Assembly (NCBI GenBank): GCA_002085445.1
Contig: NBMI01000102.1
Location: 1 to 51,680, forward strand
DNA length: 51,680 nucleotides
Direction: 5' to 3'
DNA from: Candidatus Parabeggiatoa sp. nov. 2
GTDB lineage: Bacteria > Pseudomonadota > Gammaproteobacteria > Beggiatoales > Beggiatoaceae
Of this stretch, positions 8,647-16,337 are shown piece after piece; positions within the stretch are counted from its first letter, which is position 1; each line of letters opens with the position of its first letter. Position numbers and translations under genes: made by a program. A model generated the notes under the pieces. It worked only from the letters and a program-made list of their open reading frames with translations, ran no database searches and was not told the origin of the DNA.

Positions 8647-8975
8647 TACGTTTCCTCCGGTTTGCTCAAGTACCGCGCTTTTTCCTTTGAGGAAAGAGTG
8701 AAAGGTTGCAAACCCGCCAAATACGCGGCACGAGCAATGATAGATGAGCCAACTGGCGATGTGAACAAAATAAATAGCGCAATTACCAACAATTTAGGTA
8801 ACCATGCCGGATGAATAAATGCCACGCCCGCCAATAACGCTAAAGAACCAAGCGTGACAGCTTTCGTACCGGCCTGAATACGATTATAAACATCCGGCAT
8901 TCGCACCAATCCCAACGCCCCTAAAAATAAAAAGGCAGCGCCTATCACTATCAAAATATTTCCAAAAATTGCCAT
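8646..8975 (-). CDS. mrpG: Mrp/Mnh antiporter subunit G
   Basis: A 109-residue membrane protein with three hydrophobic helices. The hallmark FLFLGALGLVRMPDVYNRIQAGTKAVTLG (residues about 16-44) defines the MnhG/PhaG family, and the family's 'TSPVGSSIIARAAY' follows. It is an accessory, non-pumping subunit needed for assembly of the Mrp complex. Its length is normal. It is separated from mrpF by about 240 bp of CCAAA-type repeats although these genes are normally adjacent, and it is contiguous with the downstream MbhD-like gene. Confidence 0.92.
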   Translation of the reverse strand: MAIFGNILIVIGAAFLFLGALGLVRMPDVYNRIQAGTKAVTLGSLALLAGVAFIHPAWLPKLLVIALFILFTSPVGSSIIARAAYLAGLQPFTLSSKEKARYLSKPEET

Positions 8976-9216
8976 AGATTAAATAAGACTCCATATTCAT
9001 TCCAAAACTTCAACTTTGGACGACGATTCCTTCCAAAACTTCAACAATGATTCCTTCCAAAACTTAAACTTTGGAGGACGATTCCTTCCAAAACTTCACA
9101 ATGGAGTCCAAAGCTTCAGCTTTGGACGATTCCTTCCAAAACTTAAACTTTAGACGATTCCGTCCAAAACTTCAACAATGGAGTCCAAAGCTTCAGCTTT
9201 GGACGATTCGATTCCA
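8976..9216. repeat. Repeat array between mrpF and mrpG
   Basis: About 240 bp of alternating imperfect units containing TTCCAAAACTTCAACTTTGG and CCAAAGCTTCAGCTTTGG, at least six in a row. All are variants of the CCAAA palindrome family, here with AA or CA substitutions in the centre. The open frame that crosses it is repeat translation. It splits the antiporter operon at a point where related operons have genes overlapping or a few bases apart. Confidence 0.65.
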
Positions 9217-9495
9217 CTATTTGGCCGAATGTGAGCCTTCAATAGTACGCGCAATTGCCACAACGGCGACAAAAGCTAACGCACCATACACTAACGCGAT
9301 ATCCAAATAGATAGGATTATCTAACTTACTGGCAAGCCACACTAAACTCGCCGTTGTTACAACGGCCAACGTATCCGCTGCCACAACGCGATCTGGGACA
9401 GTTGGGCCCATCAACAAGCGCCACATTCCCAACAATACCGCGCCGCCTATAAAAATAAAGGCCAACATTTCTAAATAAAAGACTAAAATACTCAT
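9217..9495 (-). CDS. mrpF: Mrp/Mnh antiporter subunit F
   Basis: A 92-residue protein with three hydrophobic helices. The motif LLMGPTVPDRVVAADTLAVVTTASLVW is the MnhF/PhaF signature (RxxxGPxxxDRxxAxDxL), including the conserved Asp pair. It is a small accessory subunit of the cation/proton antiporter. The ATG overlaps the mrpE stop by four bases (ATGA), so the two genes are translationally coupled. The C-terminus (TIEGSHSAK) ends beside the following repeat array. Confidence 0.92.
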   Translation of the reverse strand: MSILVFYLEMLAFIFIGGAVLLGMWRLLMGPTVPDRVVAADTLAVVTTASLVWLASKLDNPIYLDIALVYGALAFVAVVAIARTIEGSHSAK

Positions 9496-10175
9496 TCAAT
9501 AAATTCCTGCAAATGACGTTCAAAAGACTCAGCAATCGCAACGGTGGCATGTTCTAAGTCCACCCCTGGCGTACTATCGATCCAATGCACTTGTAAATGA
9601 TCTCCGACGACATCCACCGTCAAAGTGCCCGGCGTTAGCGTGATACTATTAGCGAGTATCAATTTGCCCAAAGGCGATTTCAATTGTGTTTGCACTTCAA
9701 CCAAAGCCGGGTTAATAGGCAAACGCGGCGAGAGTACCCGACGTGCCATGTCAATATTAGCACGTAACAACGCCACTACAAATACTTGTAGATAACGCAA
9801 TACATGCAAAGGCATCGCCCACTTAAATTTCAGATTATCTATAAAAGCCAAATGATTGCTCGACAAAAACGCGGTAAACGCGGCAACCACGATACCGACA
9901 ACGATTTCACTCCAACTAAGGGTGCCCACTAAGAGCAGCCACACTATAAAAAGGACGAGGGTTGCTACCACGAAACGACGTTGTCGGGGTTCATTTTTGA
10001 TATCTATTTTGCGGTACTGTTCCTTCAATCCGTGAAAAAAGCGCCGAAAGCGTGGCATGATACGCTTTTTGTACGGCTTTACCACTAAGTTTTGTACTTG
10101 ATTAGCTAACTGCTTGAGTTTCTTAGGGTCTTTTTCAGGACTGGGGGTTTCTGGAGAAGAATTGTCTGTTGTCAT
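9492..10175 (-). CDS. mrpE: Mrp/Mnh antiporter subunit E
   Basis: A 227-residue protein and the first gene of the operon. The MnhE core runs from about residue 70 to 225, with two or three membrane segments, then VLRYLQVFVVALLRANIDMARRVL and PLGKLILANSITLTPGTLTVDV, which are diagnostic. MrpE is usually about 160 residues; this one has an extra charged N-terminus of about 60 residues (rich in Lys and Arg, SPEKDPKKLKQLANQ) likely in the cytoplasm. The ATG at 10175 is preceded by a 900-bp repeat-rich intergenic region that must contain the promoter, though none is obvious. Confidence 0.9.
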   Translation of the reverse strand: MTTDNSSPETPSPEKDPKKLKQLANQVQNLVVKPYKKRIMPRFRRFFHGLKEQYRKIDIKNEPRQRRFVVATLVLFIVWLLLVGTLSWSEIVVGIVVAAFTAFLSSNHLAFIDNLKFKWAMPLHVLRYLQVFVVALLRANIDMARRVLSPRLPINPALVEVQTQLKSPLGKLILANSITLTPGTLTVDVVGDHLQVHWIDSTPGVDLEHATVAIAESFERHLQEFIE

Positions 10176-10555
10176 TATCTATCCGCTAGAATGATGAAAG
10201 TGTCTATGTTAGCAGTTTTTTACATTCCATCTCAACCTATTTAATGCGATAGCCTTATCACCTATCATTTTTTAAAATAAGTACAACAACACAAGCGTGG
10301 ATAAACGAATTTTCTCAATCGTGTCGTTGAGTGAATCTGTTGTATTATCGATGAGTTGTACACGGTTGAATAATTTGATTCTACCTTGAAACTTAAATAA
10401 ACTGAAGAATAAATTCGTTTATCCGCGTAATTCGTTGTACTTAATTTGGTTTGTAGTCGTCGCTTTAGCGACTCACAAGCCGTTCGTTATCTCACTACGC
10501 TCGTGACGCCGTGTTTCTTCGCTGTGCGATATCACTTTTTATACGGAACGTACTT

Positions 10556-10804
10556 ACGTGAGTTCGACGTTAATTTTCAATAAGTTATCGAAATTTTAGA
10601 GTAATCAATTGTTTGACAATAATTAATTGATAAAACAAACTAAACCCTTAATATTAATAGGTCAATAACCGCAAATTGTGGGCCATAACGTGAAATGAGT
10701 CAGTCAATATTTTTTTAACGGATTGATCTAAAAATCATTATAAATAACGCTTTGATAGAATTAATAATTCTATAACTCACTTAAATTTAAAGTCGAACTC
10801 ACGT
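10556..10804. mobile_element. MITE family A, copy 1 (249 bp, 5-bp TSD)
   Basis: Perfect 13-bp terminal inverted repeats, ACGTGAGTTCGAC at 10556-10568 and GTCGAACTCACGT at 10792-10804. They are flanked by identical 5-bp direct repeats TACTT (10551-10555 and 10805-10809). There is no coding potential inside. The interior is AT-rich and shares stretches (for example AATTGTGGGCCAT-like and AAACCCTTA) with the copy at 31126-31321. This is a non-autonomous miniature inverted-repeat element; the transposase that moves it is not in the window. Confidence 0.88.
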
Positions 10805-10841
10805 TACTTACTCGATGATCACGTTTTTAGTCTGACAATGC

Positions 10842-11036
10842 ACAAGGATTGTATATAATAAGGGATTATCGAAACGAGCATCAAATCACGTCAGTCAACT
10901 TGTTTAAAATACAGCAATGATAACGGAATAGCTAATTAATGGCGATTTTATTTCAGGCTTTAAGTTTCAATTTTATCGAATTCGTTCATTGCGATTCCGG
11001 AACGCAAAGAAATCCTTTTTTATATACAATCCTTGT
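10842..11036 (-). mobile_element. MITE family B, copy 1
   Basis: A 195-bp element with 17-bp perfect inverted ends, ACAAGGATTGTATATAA on the left and its complement on the right. Read on the minus strand it aligns with 40505-40682, 40701-40895 and 44505-44688, sharing the internal CAAATTCGATAAAATT-like and GACGTGATTTGATGCTCG segments. Just to its left, 10811-10840 carries CTCGATGATCA and TTTTTAGTCTGAC, the outer end seen in full at 44470-44725. The second outer end is missing here. Confidence 0.75.
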
Positions 11037-11069
11037 AGTTATTGGTTGGGCAAACCTCGGAAGTTTCAA

Positions 11070-11957
11070 CTATAAACGGTTCAACGCAACCGCAACTTTT
11101 GCCCCCAGTTGAGCATTATTTTTAATCAAGGCGACATTGGCTTTCAAACTTTTGCCCCCGGTAAGTTGCTGAATTTTATCGAGCAAAAAAGGCGTTACCG
11201 CTTTTCCCGTTATAAAAAGACGCTCAGCCTCTTGCAACGCCGCATCAATCGCCAATTGCATTTCTTGCGGCGGCATCGAATATTCTTCAGGAATCGGATT
11301 TCCAATCACAATACCACCGTTGAGTCCAAGTTTCCACTTTGTATTAATAATCGCGGCGATTTCCTCGGCAGTTTCGACGCGATCATTCACCGGCACCCCA
11401 CTTGTTCTCGAATAAAACGCTGGAAATTCATCGGTTTGGTAGCCCAATACCGGCACCCCAAGCGTCTCAAGATATTCCATCGTCAACTTCAGATCGAGGA
11501 TAGCCTTCGCGCCGGCTGACACGACGGCAACATTCGTTCTCGCCAATTCCTGTAGATCGGCAGAAATATCGAACGTTTTTTCCGCGTTCCGATGTACGCC
11601 ACCAATTCCGCCGGTAACAAATATTTTCATCGTCGCGGCGACAGTTGTGGACGCATGGCGTTTTTTCGTTAAAATGACGGGAATATCTCGCCGGCTGGCT
11701 TTAGTAATCGTACTCTCGGTTGCCATGAACTCTAACTGTTGATCCGTCAATCCAACCGTAATTTTCCCGTCGATGATCGCAATTGTTGCCGGAACTGCCC
11801 CACTCTGTAAAACAATTGCTTCAACTTCTTTGGCAGTATAAAGATTGTCTGGATACGGCATTCCATGCGAAATAATTGTTGATTCCAGCGCCACAACCGG
11901 CTCTTTTGCATTTAAGGCCTGTTTGACTTTATCTGATAACACAAGATAGTTGTTCAT
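11070..11957 (-). CDS. psuG: Pseudouridine-5'-phosphate glycosidase
   Basis: A 295-residue protein of the PsuG / indigoidine-synthase-A-like family, which reversibly splits pseudouridine 5'-phosphate into uracil and ribose 5-phosphate. Family landmarks are VVALESTIISHGMPYPDN (residues 21-38), GGIGGVHRN (116-124) and SAGAKAILDL with the presumed catalytic Lys151. LGYQTDEFPAFYSR, NGGIVIGNPIP and FLLDKIQQLTGG follow. Length is normal for a stand-alone PsuG. No PsuK kinase lies beside it, so the pseudouridine kinase would have to be elsewhere. The ATG at 11957 follows an array of CCAAACTAAAGTTTGG palindromes. Confidence 0.93.
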   Translation of the reverse strand: MNNYLVLSDKVKQALNAKEPVVALESTIISHGMPYPDNLYTAKEVEAIVLQSGAVPATIAIIDGKITVGLTDQQLEFMATESTITKASRRDIPVILTKKRHASTTVAATMKIFVTGGIGGVHRNAEKTFDISADLQELARTNVAVVSAGAKAILDLKLTMEYLETLGVPVLGYQTDEFPAFYSRTSGVPVNDRVETAEEIAAIINTKWKLGLNGGIVIGNPIPEEYSMPPQEMQLAIDAALQEAERLFITGKAVTPFLLDKIQQLTGGKSLKANVALIKNNAQLGAKVAVALNRL

Positions 11958-12076
11958 TTATCAAAAGTTTGGACTCCGAGTTTGATTCCGACTGCCAAAC
12001 TAAAGTTTGGACTCCGAGTTTGGATTCCGACTGCCAAACTAAAGTTTGGACTCCGAGTTTGACTCCAACTGCCAAA
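11958..12076. repeat. Array of CCAAAC-TAAA-GTTTGG palindromes
   Basis: Three to four near-identical 40-50 bp units between psuG and creD. Each contains the perfect palindrome CCAAACTAAAGTTTGG followed by ACTCCGAGTTTGATTCCGACTG-like spacer sequence. The last unit extends into creD and supplies its stop codon (12077-12079). The spacing is regular but the spacers are repeats of each other, so this is not a CRISPR array. Confidence 0.8.
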
Positions 12077-13423
12077 CTAAAGTTTGGACTCCGGCGACTG
12101 CAAATTAACGGCATACCAATCAATATTGCGAGTAATATACATCACACTGGCTAATATCAAAAACAATCCCACCGCGCCAAATAACAAAGCATAGTCTTGT
12201 AAATGCAACAACACATATAAATAACCATACAAACCACTGAGTGCCAATGCCATGATACCCGCCCGCCCAATGCTATGGAGTGCTTTGTTCGCATAAGCCA
12301 TGATTAAAACAATGGTACTGACACAGGCGATAAGATAGGCGATACTAAAGCCCAAATGTTCTGAAATAGACAACAACAACACATAAAACAAGCACAACGC
12401 AAAGCCCACCATGAGATATTGCAGCGGGTGTATGCGGAGAGGATTTAGCACTTCAAACAAGAAAAAAATCGTAAAAGTCAGCAAGATAAACAAAATACCG
12501 TACTTAACGGAACGTTCCGACTTATGATAAAAATCCACCAGCAACAATAGCTTGACACCAAACTCCGTGCTATAAAAATCAATCTCAGGCCGATTTTGTG
12601 TCGTCCAATACTGTGGATAACTGCGCCCTAAATGCGACACTTGCCACTTGGCGTGAAAACCAGTATCGCTAATATCATGATGGATTGGCAAAAAAGCCCC
12701 ATCAAAACTCGGATCAGGCCAACTGGCGCTTAAATTAACGGTGGTTTTTTTACCCACCGGGACAAATTCCAATTGCTCATTGCCATTGAGGCTGACATCA
12801 AAGCTAAAAGTATGGGGCGTATTGACAGCGCTGGCAAGCTGAGGAAGACGGACATGTAAACCCTTCTGAAAAAATCCATTATTGCCAGCCCCCGACAAAA
12901 ATTCCATTTTGTCCTTATCCCAATTTAAAAACAGCGCATTACGAATGCCGCGTGTATCAGAAATGCCCATAGAAAAAGTCGCCTCTTCCCAGAGAATATG
13001 CTCTGGCGAAATTTTCCAGCGGCCCAAATCGGGGTGAGGAAAAGTGCCAGTGACACTGAGATTGACGCGATACACAACCACATCAAAAATGCCCCGCGAG
13101 CGAATTTCAGGTATGATGTCGCCATCAACCTTAAACTCAGCCGGTAAAAACTGCGCCTTATTCAGTTGCGAATGCGTTTTGCCATCGCTGTCTTTCCAAA
13201 AGCTGCGATAAGGAATAGTGAGTATGGGGCCGATGAGCGTTTGCGAATGTCCCCACAGCTCGCTGACTTCTTGAATGACTGACTCGTGGCGGCCTTGACG
13301 TTCATAAACCAAGTTCTCAACCATCGTAAGTGGTATCAGCAAAATCAATATTAACAAGCCGACAAACAAGAGTTTGACAAACATCGAATGTCTCAGCGAT
13401 GGACGAGTGTTGGATATCGTCAT
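12077..13423 (-). CDS. creD: CreD-family inner membrane protein
   Basis: A 448-residue protein matching CreD, the envelope protein under CreBC control in E. coli (tolerance to colicin E2, beta-lactam response in other genera); its biochemical role is not known. It has an N-terminal membrane helix (residues about 14-32), then a large periplasmic part with WGHSQTLIGPILTIPY. GSGAGNNG-like and FDVSLNGNEQL blocks follow, then about five C-terminal helices (310-440) with LRIHPLQYLMVGFALCLFYVLLLSISEH. The last residues, SPESKL, are encoded by the repeat array and the TAG lies inside the palindrome, so the native end has been replaced. No CreBC genes are nearby. Confidence 0.92.
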   Translation of the reverse strand: MTISNTRPSLRHSMFVKLLFVGLLILILLIPLTMVENLVYERQGRHESVIQEVSELWGHSQTLIGPILTIPYRSFWKDSDGKTHSQLNKAQFLPAEFKVDGDIIPEIRSRGIFDVVVYRVNLSVTGTFPHPDLGRWKISPEHILWEEATFSMGISDTRGIRNALFLNWDKDKMEFLSGAGNNGFFQKGLHVRLPQLASAVNTPHTFSFDVSLNGNEQLEFVPVGKKTTVNLSASWPDPSFDGAFLPIHHDISDTGFHAKWQVSHLGRSYPQYWTTQNRPEIDFYSTEFGVKLLLLVDFYHKSERSVKYGILFILLTFTIFFLFEVLNPLRIHPLQYLMVGFALCLFYVLLLSISEHLGFSIAYLIACVSTIVLIMAYANKALHSIGRAGIMALALSGLYGYLYVLLHLQDYALLFGAVGLFLILASVMYITRNIDWYAVNLQSPESKL

Positions 13424-13551
13424 AAAAGTTAACCTTTTTTATCAAGTGTTAGAGAGTTTTTCAGATAGTGTATAAATATACTGCAAACGGTTAGGATTTG
13501 AAACGCCCTTTGAGGGATGGTATCTGTACGCTCGTTTTTAAATGCCCAAAG

Positions 13552-14358
13552 CTAAAGCTTTGGACTCCATCTGTTATTGGTGAAGATGACGGTACCATAA
13601 GGAGCATGAACATTAACTCCTTTGCCAGTGGCGGAAGTATTGCCCGTGATAGCGTTATTGGTGAAAGTGACGGTGCCATAAGGCGCATGAACATAAACTC
13701 CTCCACAGAAAAAGGAAGTATTGCCACTGATAATGTTATTGGTGAAAGTGACTACACCATAATAAGGAGTTTCAATATAGGCGCCACCGCCGTCGGAGGA
13801 AGCTGTGTTGTTTGTGATAGTGTTATTGGTGAAGGTGACAACGCCAGACTTCACATAGACTCCTCCACCATCATTGATCGTCGTGTTACGCTCAATAATG
13901 CTATTGCTCACTGTTACCGCTCCTCCGGAGGTTCGCATATAGAAGCCACCGTGGGCATTTGAAGCTTTCCCATTTTGGACAGTAATTCCATCCACAGACC
14001 AATAAACAACTTGTTCAACGGTTAAAACCAAAGTGGCTCCCATCCCATTGCCATCCAGAACGGTATTGGAAGGCTCTATTACTCTTGAGGAACAATTCTT
14101 CCCATATCCACCTTTTATTATAAGGTTAGAGTTCTCGCTGCCAGAATAAACAAAGTTACCCACATAAGTACCTTGGACAATCCGAATTTCGTCGTTTTCT
14201 CCATTGTTGGCTGCCCGGGCTAAGGCGGTTTCTAATTCAGTAGCCGTATTGACACAAAAAGTGTTTGCAAAACTGCTCAGAGTAAAGCCAAGCATTAAGC
14301 TTAACACCAAAGAAAATGTTAAAAACATTCTCGGTACCTTGGACTTCAAATCAGTCAT
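13552..14358 (-). CDS. Secreted right-handed beta-helix protein, C-terminally truncated by a repeat
   Basis: A 268-residue protein with a clear signal peptide (FLTFSLVLSLMLGFTLSSFANT, cleavage near residue 32). Then come repeated strands of the type GGGVYV...GVVTFTNNTITNNTAS, at least five turns, typical of parallel beta-helix and polymorphic outer-membrane (PMP/autotransporter passenger) proteins. TATELETALARAANNGENDEIRIVQGTY is the usual opening of such passenger domains. It probably acts at the cell surface. The end, WSPKL and TAG, comes from a CCAAAGC-TAAA-GCTTTGG palindrome at 13546-13563. Any further turns, anchor or sorting domain have therefore been lost or cut off. Confidence 0.82.
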   Translation of the reverse strand: MTDLKSKVPRMFLTFSLVLSLMLGFTLSSFANTFCVNTATELETALARAANNGENDEIRIVQGTYVGNFVYSGSENSNLIIKGGYGKNCSSRVIEPSNTVLDGNGMGATLVLTVEQVVYWSVDGITVQNGKASNAHGGFYMRTSGGAVTVSNSIIERNTTINDGGGVYVKSGVVTFTNNTITNNTASSDGGGAYIETPYYGVVTFTNNIISGNTSFFCGGVYVHAPYGTVTFTNNAITGNTSATGKGVNVHAPYGTVIFTNNRWSPKL

Positions 14359-14662
14359 TGTTTACCTCCGCCAATCGGTGGTTTTAGTGAAAAGGCGGTT
14401 TTTCGGTGGCTTGGACGGTTGCCGCCGATGTTTTACTCTCCCAACGCGCCCACTTGAAGTGGGTAGTCGGTTCATTTATTTCAGTTATCTGAGTACAGGA
14501 CATTTTTTCGACTGTCACTTAAATAAATTTTAAAAATAAATTGTCCGGTACAAAGTACAATTATATACATAATGTTATATATTTTACACCCACCTCAAAT
14601 AAAGGTAACACTCTGAATAAAAAAAATTTCTGTGTAAGTCCCTAAAGGAGAAAGATACAAGG

Positions 14663-14831
14663 TGGGGTGTTAAATCTGTCGTCAAACCTTTTTTCACCCT
14701 TTGTAGATGTCAGATCGATGATCTGAGAAATATTGTGACGTTTTAAGATTTCTCAGAAAAAAAAATTGACAAAGAACCTAAAAATCGGGTGAAAAAAGAC
14801 CGAGCAAAATCAACTCAAATTTAACACCCCA
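14663..14831. mobile_element. 169-bp element with 9-bp target-site duplication
   Basis: Terminal inverted repeats TGGGGTGTTAAAT (14663-14675) and ATTTAACACCCCA (14819-14831), with a second inner pair CTTTTTTCACCC / GGGTGAAAAAAG. The flanks are identical 9-bp direct repeats, GATACAAGG, at 14654-14662 and 14832-14840. There is no open frame. The 9-bp duplication separates it from the 5-bp families in this window and suggests mobilisation by a different transposase family. It also contains a small palindrome, TCAGATCGATGATCTGA, near 14710. Only one copy is present. Confidence 0.85.
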
Positions 14832-15931
14832 GATACAAGGGGTGTGATCGCTCTGAGGAAATTATTTTTTAATCGCTCTTAAATTAAAAGTGATGGGAAT
14901 ACCAAAAATAGAAGCCCCCGAACTACAAAGCATGGCGAAGTACCCTGTGCCAAGCTGAACAAAGCCTAAGCTTTGCGGCAATCGTTTTTTAATAACACCC
15001 CATAATACCAATTCTTAAATGAAAAACGTTTTATACGCCCCTCTCACCCCGGCCCTCTCCCCTCTCGGGGCGCTTACTTTTACCCACAAGTGTCCAAAAT
15101 TAATCATTAATCATTAATCATTACATAAGCTATTTATTATTTATTATTCTATTAAAACAATCACTTAACTAAAAAGTGAGTCATTCATTAACCACTCACT
15201 GACTTATTTTCAATAACATACCGACTTGTGGGTAAAGATTAGCTCGGCGCGAGGGATATCAACTGAAAAACAATTGGCGAATTGGTATAAATCCCCCTAC
15301 CCCCCGCGCTGGGCTTACTATTACCCACAAATTTTCTAATTAATGATTAATAACTGAACCGCGGGCGATCAAATTGAAATTTCCTCTCCCGCCAGCTTCT
15401 GAGGGTGAGGGTGATATGCACTGCTCCGACTAAAATCCGAGCCTTGTGCGCGTCCCTCAATTCATAATTAATTAGTAATTCTTAATGATAACAATCACTT
15501 AAGTGCTTAAGACTTCTTCATTAACCCCTTATCAAACCCAAATAAAAATTATTCATTTTCTTTTCCCTTGAGCACATTTTGGTCAGAGTGAGTTTTCAAA
15601 GAAACTTGCCGATAAATACCCGTTTATGAAGGGAACGATGGTACTTATCAGTTTTCAGTGAATAGTTTTTAGTGCTATAAAAATTAAAGAAGGAAAGGGG
15701 TAAAATATAAAAGGCTGCTCACCTTGCCCTAAGACTTTTAACTCACCTTTCCCGTTGGAGCGATCCCCTTTAAACTAATACTAGCTATGTGCATACTTTA
15801 TGCATTGTGATAATAATGTAGCTCAAGCCGTACTCGAAAAGTCGGGAAATTGACTATCAAACCAAACGGCACAAAACAATAATGGCACTTGCTTAAGGGC
15901 GATCCCCAACTCCCCTCAGGCATCCCCTGCT

Positions 15932-16090
15932 AATTGTGAATTGTGAATTGTGTGAATTGTGATTTGTGATTTGTGATTTGTGATTTGTGACGTAAACGAA
16001 TTGTGAATGAAAAGCTACTCAATAAGTTATTGTGAATGAAAAGCTACTCAATAAGTTATTGTGAATGAAAAGCTACTCAATAAGTTATTG
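15932..16090. repeat. Heptamer array followed by a 29-bp tandem repeat
   Basis: Positions 15932-15990 are 7-bp units, first AATTGTG and then ATTTGTG. From 16001 a 29-bp unit beginning TTGTGAATGAAAAGCTACTC is repeated at 16030 and 16059 without changes, three copies in all. The 29-bp unit starts with the same TTGTGAAT as the heptamers, so it may have grown from them by slippage or unequal exchange. No spacers are present. Confidence 0.9.
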
Positions 16091-16120
16091 TTTTTTAAAT
16101 CATTAAAACCGGCGGAATAA

Positions 16121-16170
16121 AAATGGGATCAAGTTTTAGAACCTGTTGGAACCTCCTTTTCACCACCCCA
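16121..16170 (-). repeat. 50-bp dispersed repeat (copy of 8223-8273)
   Basis: Read on the minus strand, this matches 8223-8273 with about two mismatches, including GGGGTGGTGAAAAGGAGG and TTCTAAAACTTGATC. A shorter third copy, with ATAGCTTTACACTGGGG upstream, is at 29207-29232, and the matching extension is at 16158-16183 here. The AAGGAGG is a Shine-Dalgarno-like sequence, but no conserved start codon follows it. Confidence 0.75.
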
Positions 16171-16337
16171 GTGTAAAGCTATACTTAGCACGGTTAGAAA
16201 CTTATCTCGCTTCGCTGTGCGATCTCATTTTCTGTTTTTAGCCGCGCAAAGTCTATCATGCGTGCCATTAGCACAAGACAATACCTCTTATACTGAGCAA
16301 TATTTAACGAAAAGTTAGGCTATAAAGGATACTGTGC

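Larger units (their letters stand above)
10176..11069. other. Intergenic region holding two mobile-element copies
   Basis: No gene is visible. It contains a plus-oriented TTCGTTTATCCGCG repeat (10412-10440) and the palindrome GTCGC-TTTA-GCGAC (10459-10472). The two elements listed separately at 10556-10804 and 10842-11036 take up most of the rest. The promoter of mrpE is expected within the first hundred bases, but I could not identify one with confidence. Confidence 0.6.
14359..16337. other. 2-kb non-coding, repeat-rich region upstream of the histidine kinase
   Basis: I find no gene here. Recognisable pieces are a TGTCC-containing inverted pair at 14494-14558 (TACAGGACA and TGTCCGGTA), the 169-bp element at 14663-14831, and an inverted pair TACCCACAAG / CTTGTGGGTA at about 15081 and 15223. 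TTAATCA heptamers lie at 15100-15123, AATTGTG/ATTTGTG heptamers at 15932-15990, and a 29-bp tandem repeat at 16001-16090. An inverted copy of the GGGGTGGTGAAAAGGAGG repeat is at 16121-16170. The promoters of the kinase and of the beta-helix gene should lie at its two ends. Confidence 0.6.

Noticed and set aside
11958..12076. Operator array for psuG or creD
   Set aside because: The same palindrome occurs in many unrelated intergenic places and overlaps the creD coding end, so gene-specific regulation is not supported.
13498..13962. 154-codon open frame opposite the beta-helix gene
   Set aside because: It runs antisense through the regular repeats of a gene that has a signal peptide and clear family pattern; it is a shadow.
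16001..16090. 29-bp perfect repeats as a mini CRISPR
   Set aside because: The three copies are directly contiguous with no spacers; it is a simple tandem repeat.
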